A DNA stretch of 64,000 nt from the NCBI GenBank assembly GCA_023053685.1, contig JALIGW010000158.1, positions 248,001-312,000 on the forward strand, read 5' to 3'. The stretch's first letter is position 1; each line of letters begins with the position of its first letter. A program made the position numbers and the translations under genes. The notes beneath the pieces are model-generated. The model saw only the letters and a list, made by a program, of their open reading frames with translations. It was not told where the DNA came from and ran no database searches. Below, piece by piece: positions 36,480-48,299 of this stretch. Origin of the DNA: Diadophis punctatus similis (lineage: Eukaryota; Chordata; Lepidosauria; Squamata; Dipsadidae).

Positions 36480-37359
36480 GGTAGGCTCGGAATCAAAATT
36501 CAAGCGAGAATTCGGCTTTCCAGCCCGTGGGGAACAGGAATATGTGTTTCTTTTTCATTTCTGAGGTGTTTGTCAAAAGTGATGTTTTTGGGCTGAATTG
36601 AATCCTAAGGCGAATGCTGTGTTAGACTTTGGGCTAGCTCTTCAGGGTAGGCTCGGAATCGAAAATCAAGCGAGAATTTGGCTTTCCAGCACGTAGGGAA
36701 CAGGAATATGTCTTTCTTTTTCATTTCTGAGGTGTTTGTCAAAAGTGATGTTTTTGGGGCTGATTGAATCCTAAGGCGAATGCTGTGTTAGACCTTGGGG
36801 CTAGCTCTTCAGGGAAAGGTCGGAATCAAAAATCAAGCGGGAATTCGGCTTTCCAGCCCGTGGGGAACAGGAATATGTGTTTCTTTTTCATTTCTGAGGT
36901 GTTTGTCAAAAGTGATGTTTTTGGACTGAATTGAATCCTAAGGCGAATGCTGTGTTAGACTTTGGGCTAGCTCTTCAGGGTAGGCTCGGAATCGAAAATC
37001 AAGCGAGAATTTGGCTTTCCAGCCCGTGGGGAACAGGAATATGTGTTTCTTTTTCATTTCTGAGGTGTTTGTCAAAAGTGATGTTTTTGGGCTGAATTGA
37101 GAACTAAGGCGAATTCCGTGTTTGACATTGGGCTTTCTCTTCAGGGAAAGCTCGGAATCGAAAATCAAGCGAGAATTTGGCTTTCCAGCCCGTGGGGAAC
37201 AGGAATATGTGTTTCTTTTTCATTTCTGAGGTGTTTGTCAAAAGTGATGTTTTTGGGCTGAATTGAGAAATAAGGCGAATGCTGTGTTAGACTTTGGGCT
37301 AGCTCTTCAGGGTAGGCTCGGAATCGAAAATCAAGCGAGAATTCGGCTTTCCAGCACGT

Positions 37360-39920
37360 GGGGAACAGGAATATGTGTTTCTTTTTCATTTCTGAGGTGT
37401 TTGTCAAAAGTGATGTTTTTGAGCTGAATTGAGAACTAAGGCGAATTCCGTGTTAGACATTGGGCTTTCTCTTCAGGGAAAGCTCAGAATCAAAAATCAA
37501 GCGAGAATTCGGCTTTCCAGCCTGTGGGGAACAGGAATATGTGTTTCATTTTCATTTCTGAGGTGTTTGTCAAAAGTCATGTTTTTTGGCTGTATTGAGT
37601 CCTAAGGCGATTATGCTGTGTTAGACTTTGGGCTAGCTCTTCAGGGTAGGCTCGGAATCAAAATTCAAACGAGAATTCAGCTTTCCAGCATGTGGGGGAA
37701 CAGGAATATGTGTTTCTTTTTCATTTCTGAGGTGTTTGTCAAAAGTGATGTTTTTGGACTGAATTGAATCCTAAAGCGAATGCTGTGTTAGACTTTGGGC
37801 TAGCTCTTCAGGGTAGGCTCGGAATCAAAATTCAAGTGAGAATTCGGCTTTCTAGCATGTGGGGAACAGGAATATGTGTTTCTTTTTCATTTCTGAGGTG
37901 TTTGTCAAAAGTGATGTTTTTGGACAATTGAATCCTAAGGCGAATGCTGTGTTAGACTTTGGGCTAGCTCTTCAGGGTAGGCTCGGAATCGAAAATCAAG
38001 CGAGAATTTGGCTTTCCAGCACGTGGGGGAACAGGAATATGTGTTTCTTTTTCATTTCTGAGGTGTTTGTGAAAAGTGATGTTTTTGGACTGAATTGAAT
38101 CCTAAGGTGAATGCTGTGTTAGACTTTCGGCTAGCTCTTCAGGGTAGGCTCGGAATCGAAAATCAAGCGAGAATTTGGCTTTCCAGCCCGTGGGGAACAG
38201 GAATATGTGTTTCATTTTCATTTCTGAGGTGTTTGTCAAAAGTCATGTTTTTTGGCTGTATTGAGTCCTAAGGCGAATGCTGTGTTAGACTTTGGGCTAG
38301 CTCTTCAGGGTAGGCTCGGAATCAAAATTCAAGCGAGAATTCGGCTTTCCAGCCCGTGGGGAACAGGAATATGTGTTTCTTTTTCATTTCTGAGGTGTTT
38401 GTCAAAAGTGATGTTTTTGGGCTGAATTGAATCCTAAGGCGAATGCTGTGTTAGACTTTGGGCTAGCTCTTCAGGGTAGGCTCGGAATCGAAAATCAAGC
38501 GAGAATTCGGCTTTTCCAGCATGTGGGGAACAGGAATATGTGTTTCTTTTTCATTTCTGAGGTGTTTGTCAAAAGTGATGTTTTTGGACAATGGAATCCT
38601 AAGGCGAATGCTGTGTTAGACTTTGGGCTAGCTCTTCAGGGTAGGCTCGGAATCGAAAATCAAGCGAGAATTTGGCTTTCCAGCACGTGCGGAACAGGAA
38701 TATTTCTTTCTTTTTCATTTCTGAGGTGTTTGTCAAAAGTGATGTTTTTTGGGCTGAATTGAGACATAAGGCGAATGCTGTGTTAGACTTTGGGCTAGCT
38801 CTTCAGGGTAGGCTCGGAATCAAAATTCAAGCGAGAATTCGGCTTTCCAGCCCGTTGGGGAACAGGAATATGTGTTTCTTTTTCATTTCTGAGGTGTTTG
38901 TCAAAAGTGATGTTTTTGGGCTGAATTGAATCCTAAGGCGAATGCTGTGTTAGACTTTGGGCTAGCTCTTCAGGGGAGGCTCGGAATCGAAAATCAAGCG
39001 AGAATTCAGCTTTCCAGCATGTGGGGAACGGGAATATGTGTTTCTTTTTCATTTTTGAGGTGTTTGTCAAAAGTGATGTTTTTGGGCTGAATTGAATCCT
39101 AAGGCGAATGCTGTGTTAGACTTTCGGCTAGCTCTTCAGGGTAGGCTCGGAATCGAAAATCAAGCGAGAATTTGGCTTTCCAGCACGTGGGGAACAGGAA
39201 TATTTCTTTCTTTTTCATTTCTGAGGTGTTTGTCAAAAGTGATGTTTTTGGGCTGAATTGAGAAATAAGGCGAATGCTGTGTTAGACCTTGGGCTAGCTC
39301 TTCAGGGTAGGCTCGGAATCAAAATTCAAGCGAGAATTCGGCTTTCCAGCCCGTGGGGAACAGGAATATGTGTTTCTTTTTCATTTCTGAGGTGTTTGTC
39401 AAAAGTGATGTTTTTGGGCTGAATTGAATCCTAAGGCGAATGCTGTGTTAGACTTTCGGCTAGCTCTTCAGGGTAGGCTCGGAATCGAAAATCAAGCGAG
39501 AATTTGGCTTTCCAGCACGTAGGGAACAGGAATATGTCTTTCTTTTTCATTTCTGAGGTGTTTGTCAAAAGTGATGTTTTTGGGCTGAATTGAATCCTAA
39601 GGCGAATGCTGTGTTAGACCTTGGGCTAGCTCTTCAGGGAAAGGTCGGAATCAAAAATCAAGCGGGAATTCAGCTTTCCAGCCCGTGGGGAACAGGAATA
39701 TGTGTTTCTTTTTCATTTCTGAGGTGTTTGTCAAAGTGATGTTTTTGGACTGAATTGAATCCTAAGGCGAATGCTGTGTTAGACTTTGGGCTAGCTCTTC
39801 AGGGTAGGCTCGGAATCGAAAATCAAGCGAGAATTTGGCTTTCCAGCCCGTGGGGAACAGGAATATGTGTTTCTTTTTCATTTCTGAGGTGTTTGTCAAA
39901 AGTGATGTTTTTGGGCTGAA
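37360..39920 (+). repeat. Third, partial copy of the 34.4-37.1 kb segment
   Basis: Shifts are 2,987 bp at the left (CAAACGAGAATTCAGC at 34.68/37.67 kb) and 2,822 bp to the right (35037/37859, 35699/38521). The change equals one lost monomer, the CATGG type at about 34.81-34.97 kb. This copy has many one-base indels that the other two copies lack. Confidence 0.8.
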
Positions 39921-40689
39921 TTGAGAAATAAGGCGAATGCTGTGTTGGACTTTGGGCTAGCTCTTCAGGGTAGGCTCGGAATCGAAAATCAAGCGAGAAT
40001 TCGGCTTTCCAGCACGTGGGGAACAGGAATATGTGTTTCTTTTTCATTTCTGAGGTGTTTGTCAAAAGTGATGTTTTTGGGCTGAATTGAGAACTAAGGC
40101 GAATTCCGTGTTAGACATTGGGCTTTCTCTTCAGGGAAAGCTCGGAATCAAAAATCAAGCGAGAATTCGGCTTTCCAGCACGTGGGGAACAGGAATATGT
40201 GTTTCATTTTCATTTCTGAGGTGTTTGTCAAAAGTCATGTTTTTTGGCTGTATTGAGTCCTAAGGCGAATTCCGTGTTAGACATTGGGCTTTCTCTTCAG
40301 GGAAAGCTCGGAATCAAAAATCAAGCCGAGAATTCGGCTTTCCAGCCTGTGGGGAACAGGAATATGTGTTTCATTTTCATTTCTGAGGTGTTTGTCAAAA
40401 TCATGTTTTTTGGCTGTATTGAGTCCTAAGGCGAATGCTGTGTTAGACTTTGGGCTAGCTCTTCAGGGTAGGCTCGGAATCGAAAATCAAGCGAGAATTC
40501 AGCTTTCCAGCCTGTGGGGAACGGGAATATGTGTTTCTTTTTCATTTCTGAGGTGTTTGTCAAAAGTGATGTTTTTGGGCTGAATTGAATCCTAAGGCGA
40601 ATGCTGTGTTAGACTTTGGGCTAGCTCTTCAGGGTAGGCTCGGAATCGAAAATCAAGCGAGAATTTGGCTTTCCAGCACGTGCGGAACA

Positions 40690-43470
40690 GGAATATTTCT
40701 TTCTTTTTCATTTCTGAGGGTGTTTGTCAAAAGTGATGTTTTTGGGCTGAATTGAGACATAAGGCGAATGCTGTGTTAGACTTTGGGCTAGCTCTTCAGG
40801 GTAGGCTCGGAATCAAAATTCAAGCGAGAATTCGGCTTTCCAGCCCGTGGGGAACAGGAATATGTGTTTCTTTTTCATTTCTGAGGTGTTTGTCAAAAGT
40901 GATGTTTTTGGGCTGAATTGAATCCTAAGGCGAATGCTGTGTTAGACTTTGGGCTAGCTCTTCAGGGGAGGCTCGGAATCGAAAATCAAGCGAGAATTCA
41001 GCTTTCCAGCATGTGGGGAACAGGAATATGTGTTTCTTTTTCATTTTTGAGGTGTTTGTCAAAAGTGATGTTTTTGGGCTGAATTGAATCCTAAGGCGAA
41101 TGCTGTGTTAGACTTTCGGCTAGCTCTTCAGGGTAGGCTCGGAATCGAAAATCAAGCGAGAATTTGGCTTTCCAGCACGTGGGGAACAGGAATATTTCTT
41201 TCTTTTTCATTTCTGAGGTGTTTGTCAAAAGTGATGTTTTTGGGCTGAATTGAGAAATAAGGCGAATGCTGTGTTAGACCTTGGGCTAGCTCTTCAGGGT
41301 AGGCTCGGAATCAAAATTCAAGCGAGAATTCGGCTTTCCAGCCCGTGGGGAACAGGAATATGTGTTTCTTTTTCATTTCTGAGGTGTTTGTCAAAAGTGA
41401 TGTTTTTGGGCTGAATTGAATCCTAAGGCGAATGCTGTGTTAGACTTTCGGCTAGCTCTTCAGGGTAGGCTCGGAATCGAAAATCAAGCGAGAATTTGGC
41501 TTTCCAGCACGTAGGGAACAGGAATATGTCTTTCTTTTTCATTTCTGAGGTGTTTGTCAAAAGTGATGTTTTTGGGCTGAATTGAATCCTAAGGCGAATG
41601 CTGTGTTAGACCTTGGGCTAGCTCTTCAGGGAAAGGTCGGAATCAAAAATCAAGCGGGGGAATTCGGCTTTCCAGCCCGTGGGGAACAGGAATATGTGTT
41701 TCTTTTTCATTTCTGAGGTGTTTGTCAAAAGTGATGTTTTTGGACTGAATTGAATCCTAAGGCGAATGCTGTGTTAGACTTTGGGCTAGCTCTTCAGGGT
41801 AGGCTCGGAATCGAAAATCAAGCGAGAATTTGGCTTTCCAGCCCGTGGGGAACAGGAATATGTGTTTCTTTTTCATTTCTGAGGTGTTTGTCAAAAGTGA
41901 TGTTTTTGGGCTGAATTGAGAACTAAGGCGAATTCCGTGTTAGACATTGGGCTTTCTCTTCAGGGAAAGCTCGGAATCGAAAATCAAGCGAGAATTTGGC
42001 TTTCCAGCCCGTGGGGAACAGGAATATGTGTTTCTTTTTCATTTCTGAGGTGTTTGTCAAAAGTGATGTTTTTGGGCTGAATTGAGAAATAAGGCGAATG
42101 CTGTGTTAGACTTTGGGCTAGCTCTTCAGGGTAGGCTCGGAATCGAAAATCAAGCGAGAATTCGGCTTTCCAGCACGTGGGGAACAGGAATATGTGTTTC
42201 TTTTTCATTTCTGAGGTGTTTGTCAAAAGTGATGTTTTTGGGCTGAATTGAGAACTAAGGCGAATTCCGTGTTAGACATTGGGCTTTCTCTTCAGGGAAA
42301 GCTCGGAATCAAAAATCAAGCGAGAATTCGGCTTTCCAGCCTGTGGGGAACAGGAATATGTGTTTCATTTTCATTTCTGAGGTGTTTGTCAAAAGTCATG
42401 TTTTTTGGCTGTATTGAGTCCTAAGGCGAATGCTGTGTTAGACTTTGGGCTAGCTCTTCAGGGTAGGCTCGGAATCAAAATTCAAGCGAGAATCGGCTTT
42501 CCAGCACGTGGGGAACAGGAATATGTGTTTCTTTTTCATTTCTGAGGTGTTTGTCAAAAGTGATGTTTTTGGGCTGAATTGAGAACTAAGGCGAATTCCG
42601 TGTTAGACATTGGGCTTTCTCTTCAGGGAAAGCTCGGAATCAAAAATCAAGCGATAATTCGGCTTTCCAGCCTGTGGGGAACAGGAATATGTGTTTCATT
42701 TTCATTTCTGAGGTGTTTGTCAAAAGTCATGTTTTTTGGCTGTATTGAGTCCTAAGGCGAATGCTGTGTTAGACTTTGGGCTAGCTCTTCAGGGTAGGCT
42801 CGGAATCGAAAATCAAGCGAGAATTCAGCTTTCCAGCCTGTGGGGAACGGGAATATGTGTTTCTTTTTCATTTCTGAGGTGTTTGTCAAAAGTGATGTTT
42901 TTGGGCTGAATTGAATCCTAAGGCGAATGCTGTGTTAGACTTTCGGCTAGCTCTTCAGGGTAGGCTCGGGAATCGAAAATCAAGCGAGAATTTGGCTTTC
43001 CAGCCTGTGGGGGAACAGGAATATGTGTTTCTTTTTCATTTCTGAGGTGTTTCTCAAAGTGATGTTTTTTGGGCTGAATTGAGAAATAAGGCGAATGCTG
43101 TGTTAGACCTTGGGCTAGCTCTTCAGGGTAGGCTCGGAATCAAATTCAAGCGAGAATTCGGCTTTCCAGCCCGTGGGGAACAGGAATATGTGTTTCATTT
43201 TCATTTCTGAGGTGTTTGTCAAAAGTCATGTTTTTTGGCTGTATTGAGTCCTAAGGCGAATGCTGTGTTAGACTTTGGGCTAGCTCTTCAGGGTAGGCTC
43301 GGAATCGAAAATCAAGCGAGAATTCAGCTTTCCAGCCTGTGGGGAACGGGAATATGTGTTTCTTTTTCATTTCTGAGGTGTTTGTCAAAAGTCATGTTTT
43401 TTGGCTGTATTGAGTCCTAAGGCGAATGCTGTGTTAGACTTTGGGCTAGCTCTTCAGGGTAGGCTCGGAA
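40690..43470 (+). repeat. 19-monomer-shift duplication, first copy (shift 3,153 bp)
   Basis: Landmarks: CATGTGGGG monomer 41.02/44.17 kb, 41984/45137, GCGATAATTC 42.65/45.81 kb and 43235/46388. Six one-base indels between 42.49 and 43.15 kb cancel out exactly, so the shift is the same on both sides. The second copy has none of them. Confidence 0.85.
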
Positions 43471-43841
43471 TCGAAAATCAAGCGAGAATTCGGCTTTCCA
43501 GCATGTGGGGAACAGGAATATGTGTTTCTTTTTCATTTCTGAGGTGTTTGTCAAAAGTGATGTTTTTGGACAATTGAATCCTAAGGCGAATGCTGTGTTA
43601 GACTTTGGGCTAGCTCTTCAGGGTAGGCTCGGAATCGAAAATCAAGCGAGAATTTGGCTTTCCAGCACGTGCGGAACAGGAATAATTTCTTTCTTTTTCA
43701 TTTCTGAGGTGTTTGTCAAAAGTGATGTTTTTGGGCTGAATTGAGACATAAGGCGAATGCTGTGTTAGACTTTGGGCTAGCTCTTCAGGGTAGGCTCGGA
43801 ATCAAAATTCAAGCGAGAATTCGGCTTTCCAGCCCGTGGGG

Positions 43842-46624
43842 AACAGGAATATGTGTTTCTTTTTCATTTCTGAGGTGTTTGTCAAAAGTGATGTTTTTGG
43901 GCTGAATTGAGACATAAGGCGAATGCTGTGTTAGACTTTGGGCTAGCTCTTCAGGGTAGGCTCGGAATCAAAATTCAAGCGAGAATTCGGCTTTCCAGCC
44001 CGTGGGGAACAGGAATATGTGTTTCTTTTTCATTTCTGAGGTGTTTGTCAAAAGTGATGTTTTTGGGCTGAATTGAATCCTAAGGCGAATGCTGTGTTAG
44101 ACTTTGGGCTAGCTCTTCAGGGGAGGCTCGGAATCGAAAATCAAGCGAGAATTCAGCTTTCCAGCATGTGGGGAACAGGAATATGTGTTTCTTTTTCATT
44201 TTTGAGGTGTTTGTCAAAAGTGATGTTTTTGGGCTGAATTGAATCCTAAGGCGAATGCTGTGTTAGACTTTCGGCTAGCTCTTCAGGGTAGGCTCGGAAT
44301 CGAAAATCAAGCGAGAATTTGGCTTTCCAGCACGTGGGGAACAGGAATATTTCTTTCTTTTTCATTTCTGAGGTGTTTGTCAAAAGTGATGTTTTTGGGC
44401 TGAATTGAGAAATAAGGCGAATGCTGTGTTAGACCTTGGGCTAGCTCTTCAGGGTAGGCTCGGAATCAAAATTCAAGCGAGAATTCGGCTTTCCAGCCCG
44501 TGGGGAACAGGAATATGTGTTTCTTTTTCATTTCTGAGGTGTTTGTCAAAAGTGATGTTTTTGGGCTGAATTGAATCCTAAGGCGAATGCTGTGTTAGAC
44601 TTTCGGCTAGCTCTTCAGGGTAGGCTCGGAATCGAAAATCAAGCGAGAATTTGGCTTTCCAGCACGTAGGGAACAGGAATATGTCTTTCTTTTTCATTTC
44701 TGAGGTGTTTGTCAAAAGTGATGTTTTTGGGCTGAATTGAATCCTAAGGCGAATGCTGTGTTAGACCTTGGGCTAGCTCTTCAGGGAAAGGTCGGAATCA
44801 AAAATCAAGCGGGAATTCGGCTTTCCAGCCCGTGGGGAACAGGAATATGTGTTTCTTTTTCATTTCTGAGGTGTTTGTCAAAAGTGATGTTTTTGGACTG
44901 AATTGAATCCTAAGGCGAATGCTGTGTTAGACTTTGGGCTAGCTCTTCAGGGTAGGCTCAGAATCGAAAATCAAGCGAGAATTTGGCTTTCCAGCCCGTG
45001 GGGAACAGGAATATGTGTTTCTTTTTCATTTCTGAGGTGTTTGTCAAAAGTGATGTTTTTGGGCTGAATTGAGAACTAAGGCGAATTCCGTGTTAGACAT
45101 TGGGCTTTCTCTTCAGGGAAAGCTCGGAATCGAAAATCAAGCGAGAATTTGGCTTTCCAGCCCGTGGGGAACAGGAATATGTGTTTCTTTTTCATTTCTG
45201 AGGTGTTTGTCAAAAGTGATGTTTTTGGGCTGAATTGAGAAATAAGGCGAATGCTGTGTTAGACTTTGGGCTAGCTCTTCAGGGTAGGCTCGGAATCGAA
45301 AATCAAGCGAGAATTCGGCTTTCCAGCACGTGGGGAACAGGAATATGTGTTTCTTTTTCATTTCTGAGGTGTTTGTCAAAAGTGATGTTTTTGGGCTGAA
45401 TTGAGAACTAAGGCGAATTCCGTGTTAGACATTGGGCTTTCTCTTCAGGGAAAGCTCGGAATCAAAAATCAAGCGAGAATTCGGCTTTCCAGCCTGTGGG
45501 GAACAGGAATATGTGTTTCATTTTCATTTCTGAGGTGTTTGTCAAAAGTCATGTTTTTTGGCTGTATTGAGTCCTAAGGCGAATGCTGTGTTAGACTTTG
45601 GGCTAGCTCTTCAGGGTAGGCTCGGAATCAAAATTCAAGCGAGAATTCGGCTTTCCAGCACGTGGGGAACAGGAATATGTGTTTCTTTTTCATTTCTGAG
45701 GTGTTTGTCAAAAGTGATGTTTTTGGGCTGAATTGAGAACTAAGGCGAATTCCGTGTTAGACATTGGGCTTTCTCTTCAGGGAAAGCTCGGAATCAAAAA
45801 TCAAGCGATAATTCGGCTTTCCAGCCTGTGGGGAACAGGAATATGTGTTTCATTTTCATTTCTGAGGTGTTTGTCAAAAGTCATGTTTTTTGGCTGTATT
45901 GAGTCCTAAGGCGAATGCTGTGTTAGACTTTGGGCTAGCTCTTCAGGGTAGGCTCGGAATCGAAAATCAAGCGAGAATTCAGCTTTCCAGCCTGTGGGGA
46001 ACGGGAATATGTGTTTCTTTTTCATTTCTGAGGTGTTTGTCAAAAGTGATGTTTTTGGGCTGAATTGAATCCTAAGGCGAATGCTGTGTTAGACTTTCGG
46101 CTAGCTCTTCAGGGTAGGCTCGGAATCGAAAATCAAGCGAGAATTTGGCTTTCCAGCCTGTGGGGAACAGGAATATGTGTTTCTTTTTCATTTCTGAGGT
46201 GTTTCTCAAAAGTGATGTTTTTGGGCTGAATTGAGAAATAAGGCGAATGCTGTGTTAGACCTTGGGCTAGCTCTTCAGGGTAGGCTCGGAATCAAAATTC
46301 AAGCGAGAATTCGGCTTTCCAGCCCGTGGGGAACAGGAATATGTGTTTCATTTTCATTTCTGAGGTGTTTGTCAAAAGTCATGTTTTTTGGCTGTATTGA
46401 GTCCTAAGGCGAATGCTGTGTTAGACTTTGGGCTAGCTCTTCAGGGTAGGCTTGGAATCGAAAATCAAGCGAGAATTCAGCTTTCCAGCCTGTGGGGAAC
46501 GGGAATATGTGTTTCTTTTTCATTTCTGAGGTGTTTGTCAAAAGTCATGTTTTTTGGCTGTATTGAGTCCTGAGGCGAATGCTGTGTTAGACTTTGGGCT
46601 AGCTCTTCAGGGTAGGCTCGGAAT
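43842..46624 (+). repeat. 19-monomer-shift duplication, second copy
   Basis: It begins inside a monomer that follows another GAGACATAAGG monomer, so two GAGACAT ends lie 167 bp apart (43743 and 43910), marking the join. The right end diverges where this copy has CAAAATTC/CACG and the first has CGAAAATC/CATG. Confidence 0.85.
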
Positions 46625-48299
46625 CAAAATTCAAGCGAGAATTCGGCTTTCCAGCACGTGGGGAACAGGAATATGTGTTTCTTTTTCATTTCTGAGGTGT
46701 TTGTCAAAAGTGATGTTTTTGGGCTGAATTGAGAACTAAGGCGAATTCCGTGTTAGACATTGGGCTTTCTCTTCAGGGAAAGCTCGGAATCAAAAATCAA
46801 GCGAGAATTCGGCTTTCCAGCCTGTGGGGAACAGGAATATGTGTTTCATTTTCATTTCTGAGGTGTTTGTCAAAAGTCATGTTTTTTGGCTGTATTGAGT
46901 CCTAAGGCGAATGCTGTGTTAGACTTTGGGCTAGCTCTTCAGGGTAGGCTCGGAATCGAAAATCAAGCGAGAATTCAGCTTTCCAGCCTGTGGGGAACGG
47001 GAATATGTGTTTCTTTTTCATTTCTGAGGTGTTTGTCAAAAGTGATGTTTTTGGGCTGAATTGAATCCTAAGGCGAATGCTGTGTTAGACTTTGGGCTAG
47101 CTCTTCAGGGTAGGCTCGGAATCGAAAATCAAGCGAGAATTTGGCTTTCCAGCACGTGCGGAACAGGAATATTTCTTTCTTTTTCATTTCTGAGGTGTTT
47201 GTCAAAAGTGATGTTTTTGGGCTGAATTGAGACATAAGGCGAATGCTGTGTTAGACTTTGGGCTAGCTCTTCAGGGTAGGCTCGGAATCAAAATTCAAGC
47301 GAGAATTCGGCTTTCCAGCCCGTGGGGAACAGGAATATGTGTTTCTTTTTCATTTCTGAGGTGTTTGTCAAAAGTGATGTTTTTGGGCTGAATTGAATCC
47401 TAAGGCGAATGCTGTGTTAGACTTTGGGCTAGCTCTTCAGGGGAGGCTCGGAATCGAAAATCAAGCGAGAATTCAGCTTTCAAGCATGTGGGGAACAGGA
47501 ATATGTGTTTCTTTTTCATTTTTGAGGTGTTTGTCAAAAGTGATGTTTTTGGGCTGAATTGAATCCTAAGGCGAATGCTGTGTTAGACTTTCGGCTAGCT
47601 CTTCAGGGTAGGCTCGGAATCGAAAATCAAGCGAGAATTTGGCTTTCCAGCACGTGGGGAACAGGAATATTTCTTTCTTTTTCATTTCTGAGGTGTTTGT
47701 CAAAAGTGATGTTTTTGGGCTGAATTGAGAACTAAGGCGAATGCTGTGTTAGACCTTGGGCTAGCTCTTCAGGGAAAGGTCGGAATCAAAAATCAAGCGG
47801 AAATTCGGCTTTCCAGCCCGTGGGGAACAGGAATATGTGTTTCTTTTTCATTTCTGAGGTGTTTGTCAAAAGTGATGTTTTTGGACTGAATTGAATCCTA
47901 AGGCGAATGCTGTGTTAGACTTTGGGCTAGCTCTTCAGGGTAGGCTCAGAATCGAAAATCAAGCGAGAATTTGGCTTTCCAGCCCGTGGGGAACAGGAAT
48001 ATGTGTTTCTTTTTCATTTCTGAGGTGTTTGTCAAAAGTGATGTTTTTGGGCTGAATTGAGAACTAAGGCGAATTCCGTGTTAGACATTGGGCTTTCTCT
48101 TCAGGGAAAGCTCGGAATCGAAAATCAAGCGAGAATTTGGCTTTCCAGCCCGTGGGGAACAGGAATATGTGTTTCTTTTTCATTTCTGAGGTGTTTGTCA
48201 AAAGTGATGTTTTTGGGCTGAATTGAGAAATAAGGCGAATGCTGTGTTAGACTTTGGGCTAGCTCTTCAGGGTAGGCTCGGAATCGAAAATCAAGCGAG
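45810..48299 (+). repeat. 15-monomer tandem duplication, first copy (2,490 bp)
   Basis: The shift to the next copy is exactly 15 x 166. Landmarks: 46388/48878, GAGACATAAGG 47.23/49.72 kb and 48125/50615. Differences seen are few: TCCTGAGG near 46569 and GCGGAAATTC near 47797 here. Confidence 0.9.

Larger units (their letters stand above)
1..37080. repeat. Left array domain (U/V higher-order organisation)
   Basis: Defined by frequent CTTCATGG-type monomers, by CTAGCATG monomers with the 2-bp deletion (GGACAATTG instead of GGACTGAATTG), and by alternating U and V blocks up to about 18 kb. The first AACGGG, GTGCGG, ATTTCTTTC and GAGACATAAGG monomers, typical of the other domain, appear only at about 27.2-27.8 kb. 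They recur at 35.8-36.5 kb as part of a larger duplication. The boundary with the right domain is gradual and is placed where the 8.6-kb duplication homology ends. Confidence 0.75.
36750..43700. other. Cluster of private short indels
   Basis: Compared with sister copies, this stretch has short gains or losses near 36757, 36799, 37608, 37693, 38028, 38515, 38752, 38856, 39736, 40327, 40400, 40709, 41658, 42494, 42970, 43011, 43058, 43065, 43143 and 43685. Most are one base and many lie in runs of G, T, A or C. Elsewhere in the window I find only about ten. The pattern looks like residual consensus error, but a less homogenised stretch of array is possible. Confidence 0.7.

Noticed and set aside
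390..37000. Recurrent 77-residue forward reading frames (start Met-Gly-Asn-Arg-Asn)
   Set aside because: They start at a GTG codon inside the satellite and cross one monomer end. 166 is one more than a multiple of 3 and 164 two more, so the frame shifts each monomer and ends at a stop. They recur only because the monomers do; there is no codon bias or neighbouring signal.
38427..38929. Longer reading frames (85-111 residues) at 38.4-38.9 kb, also 40284-40583
   Set aside because: They are lengthened by the one-base indels in this stretch, which keep the frame open across several monomers. Sister copies without the indels do not have them.
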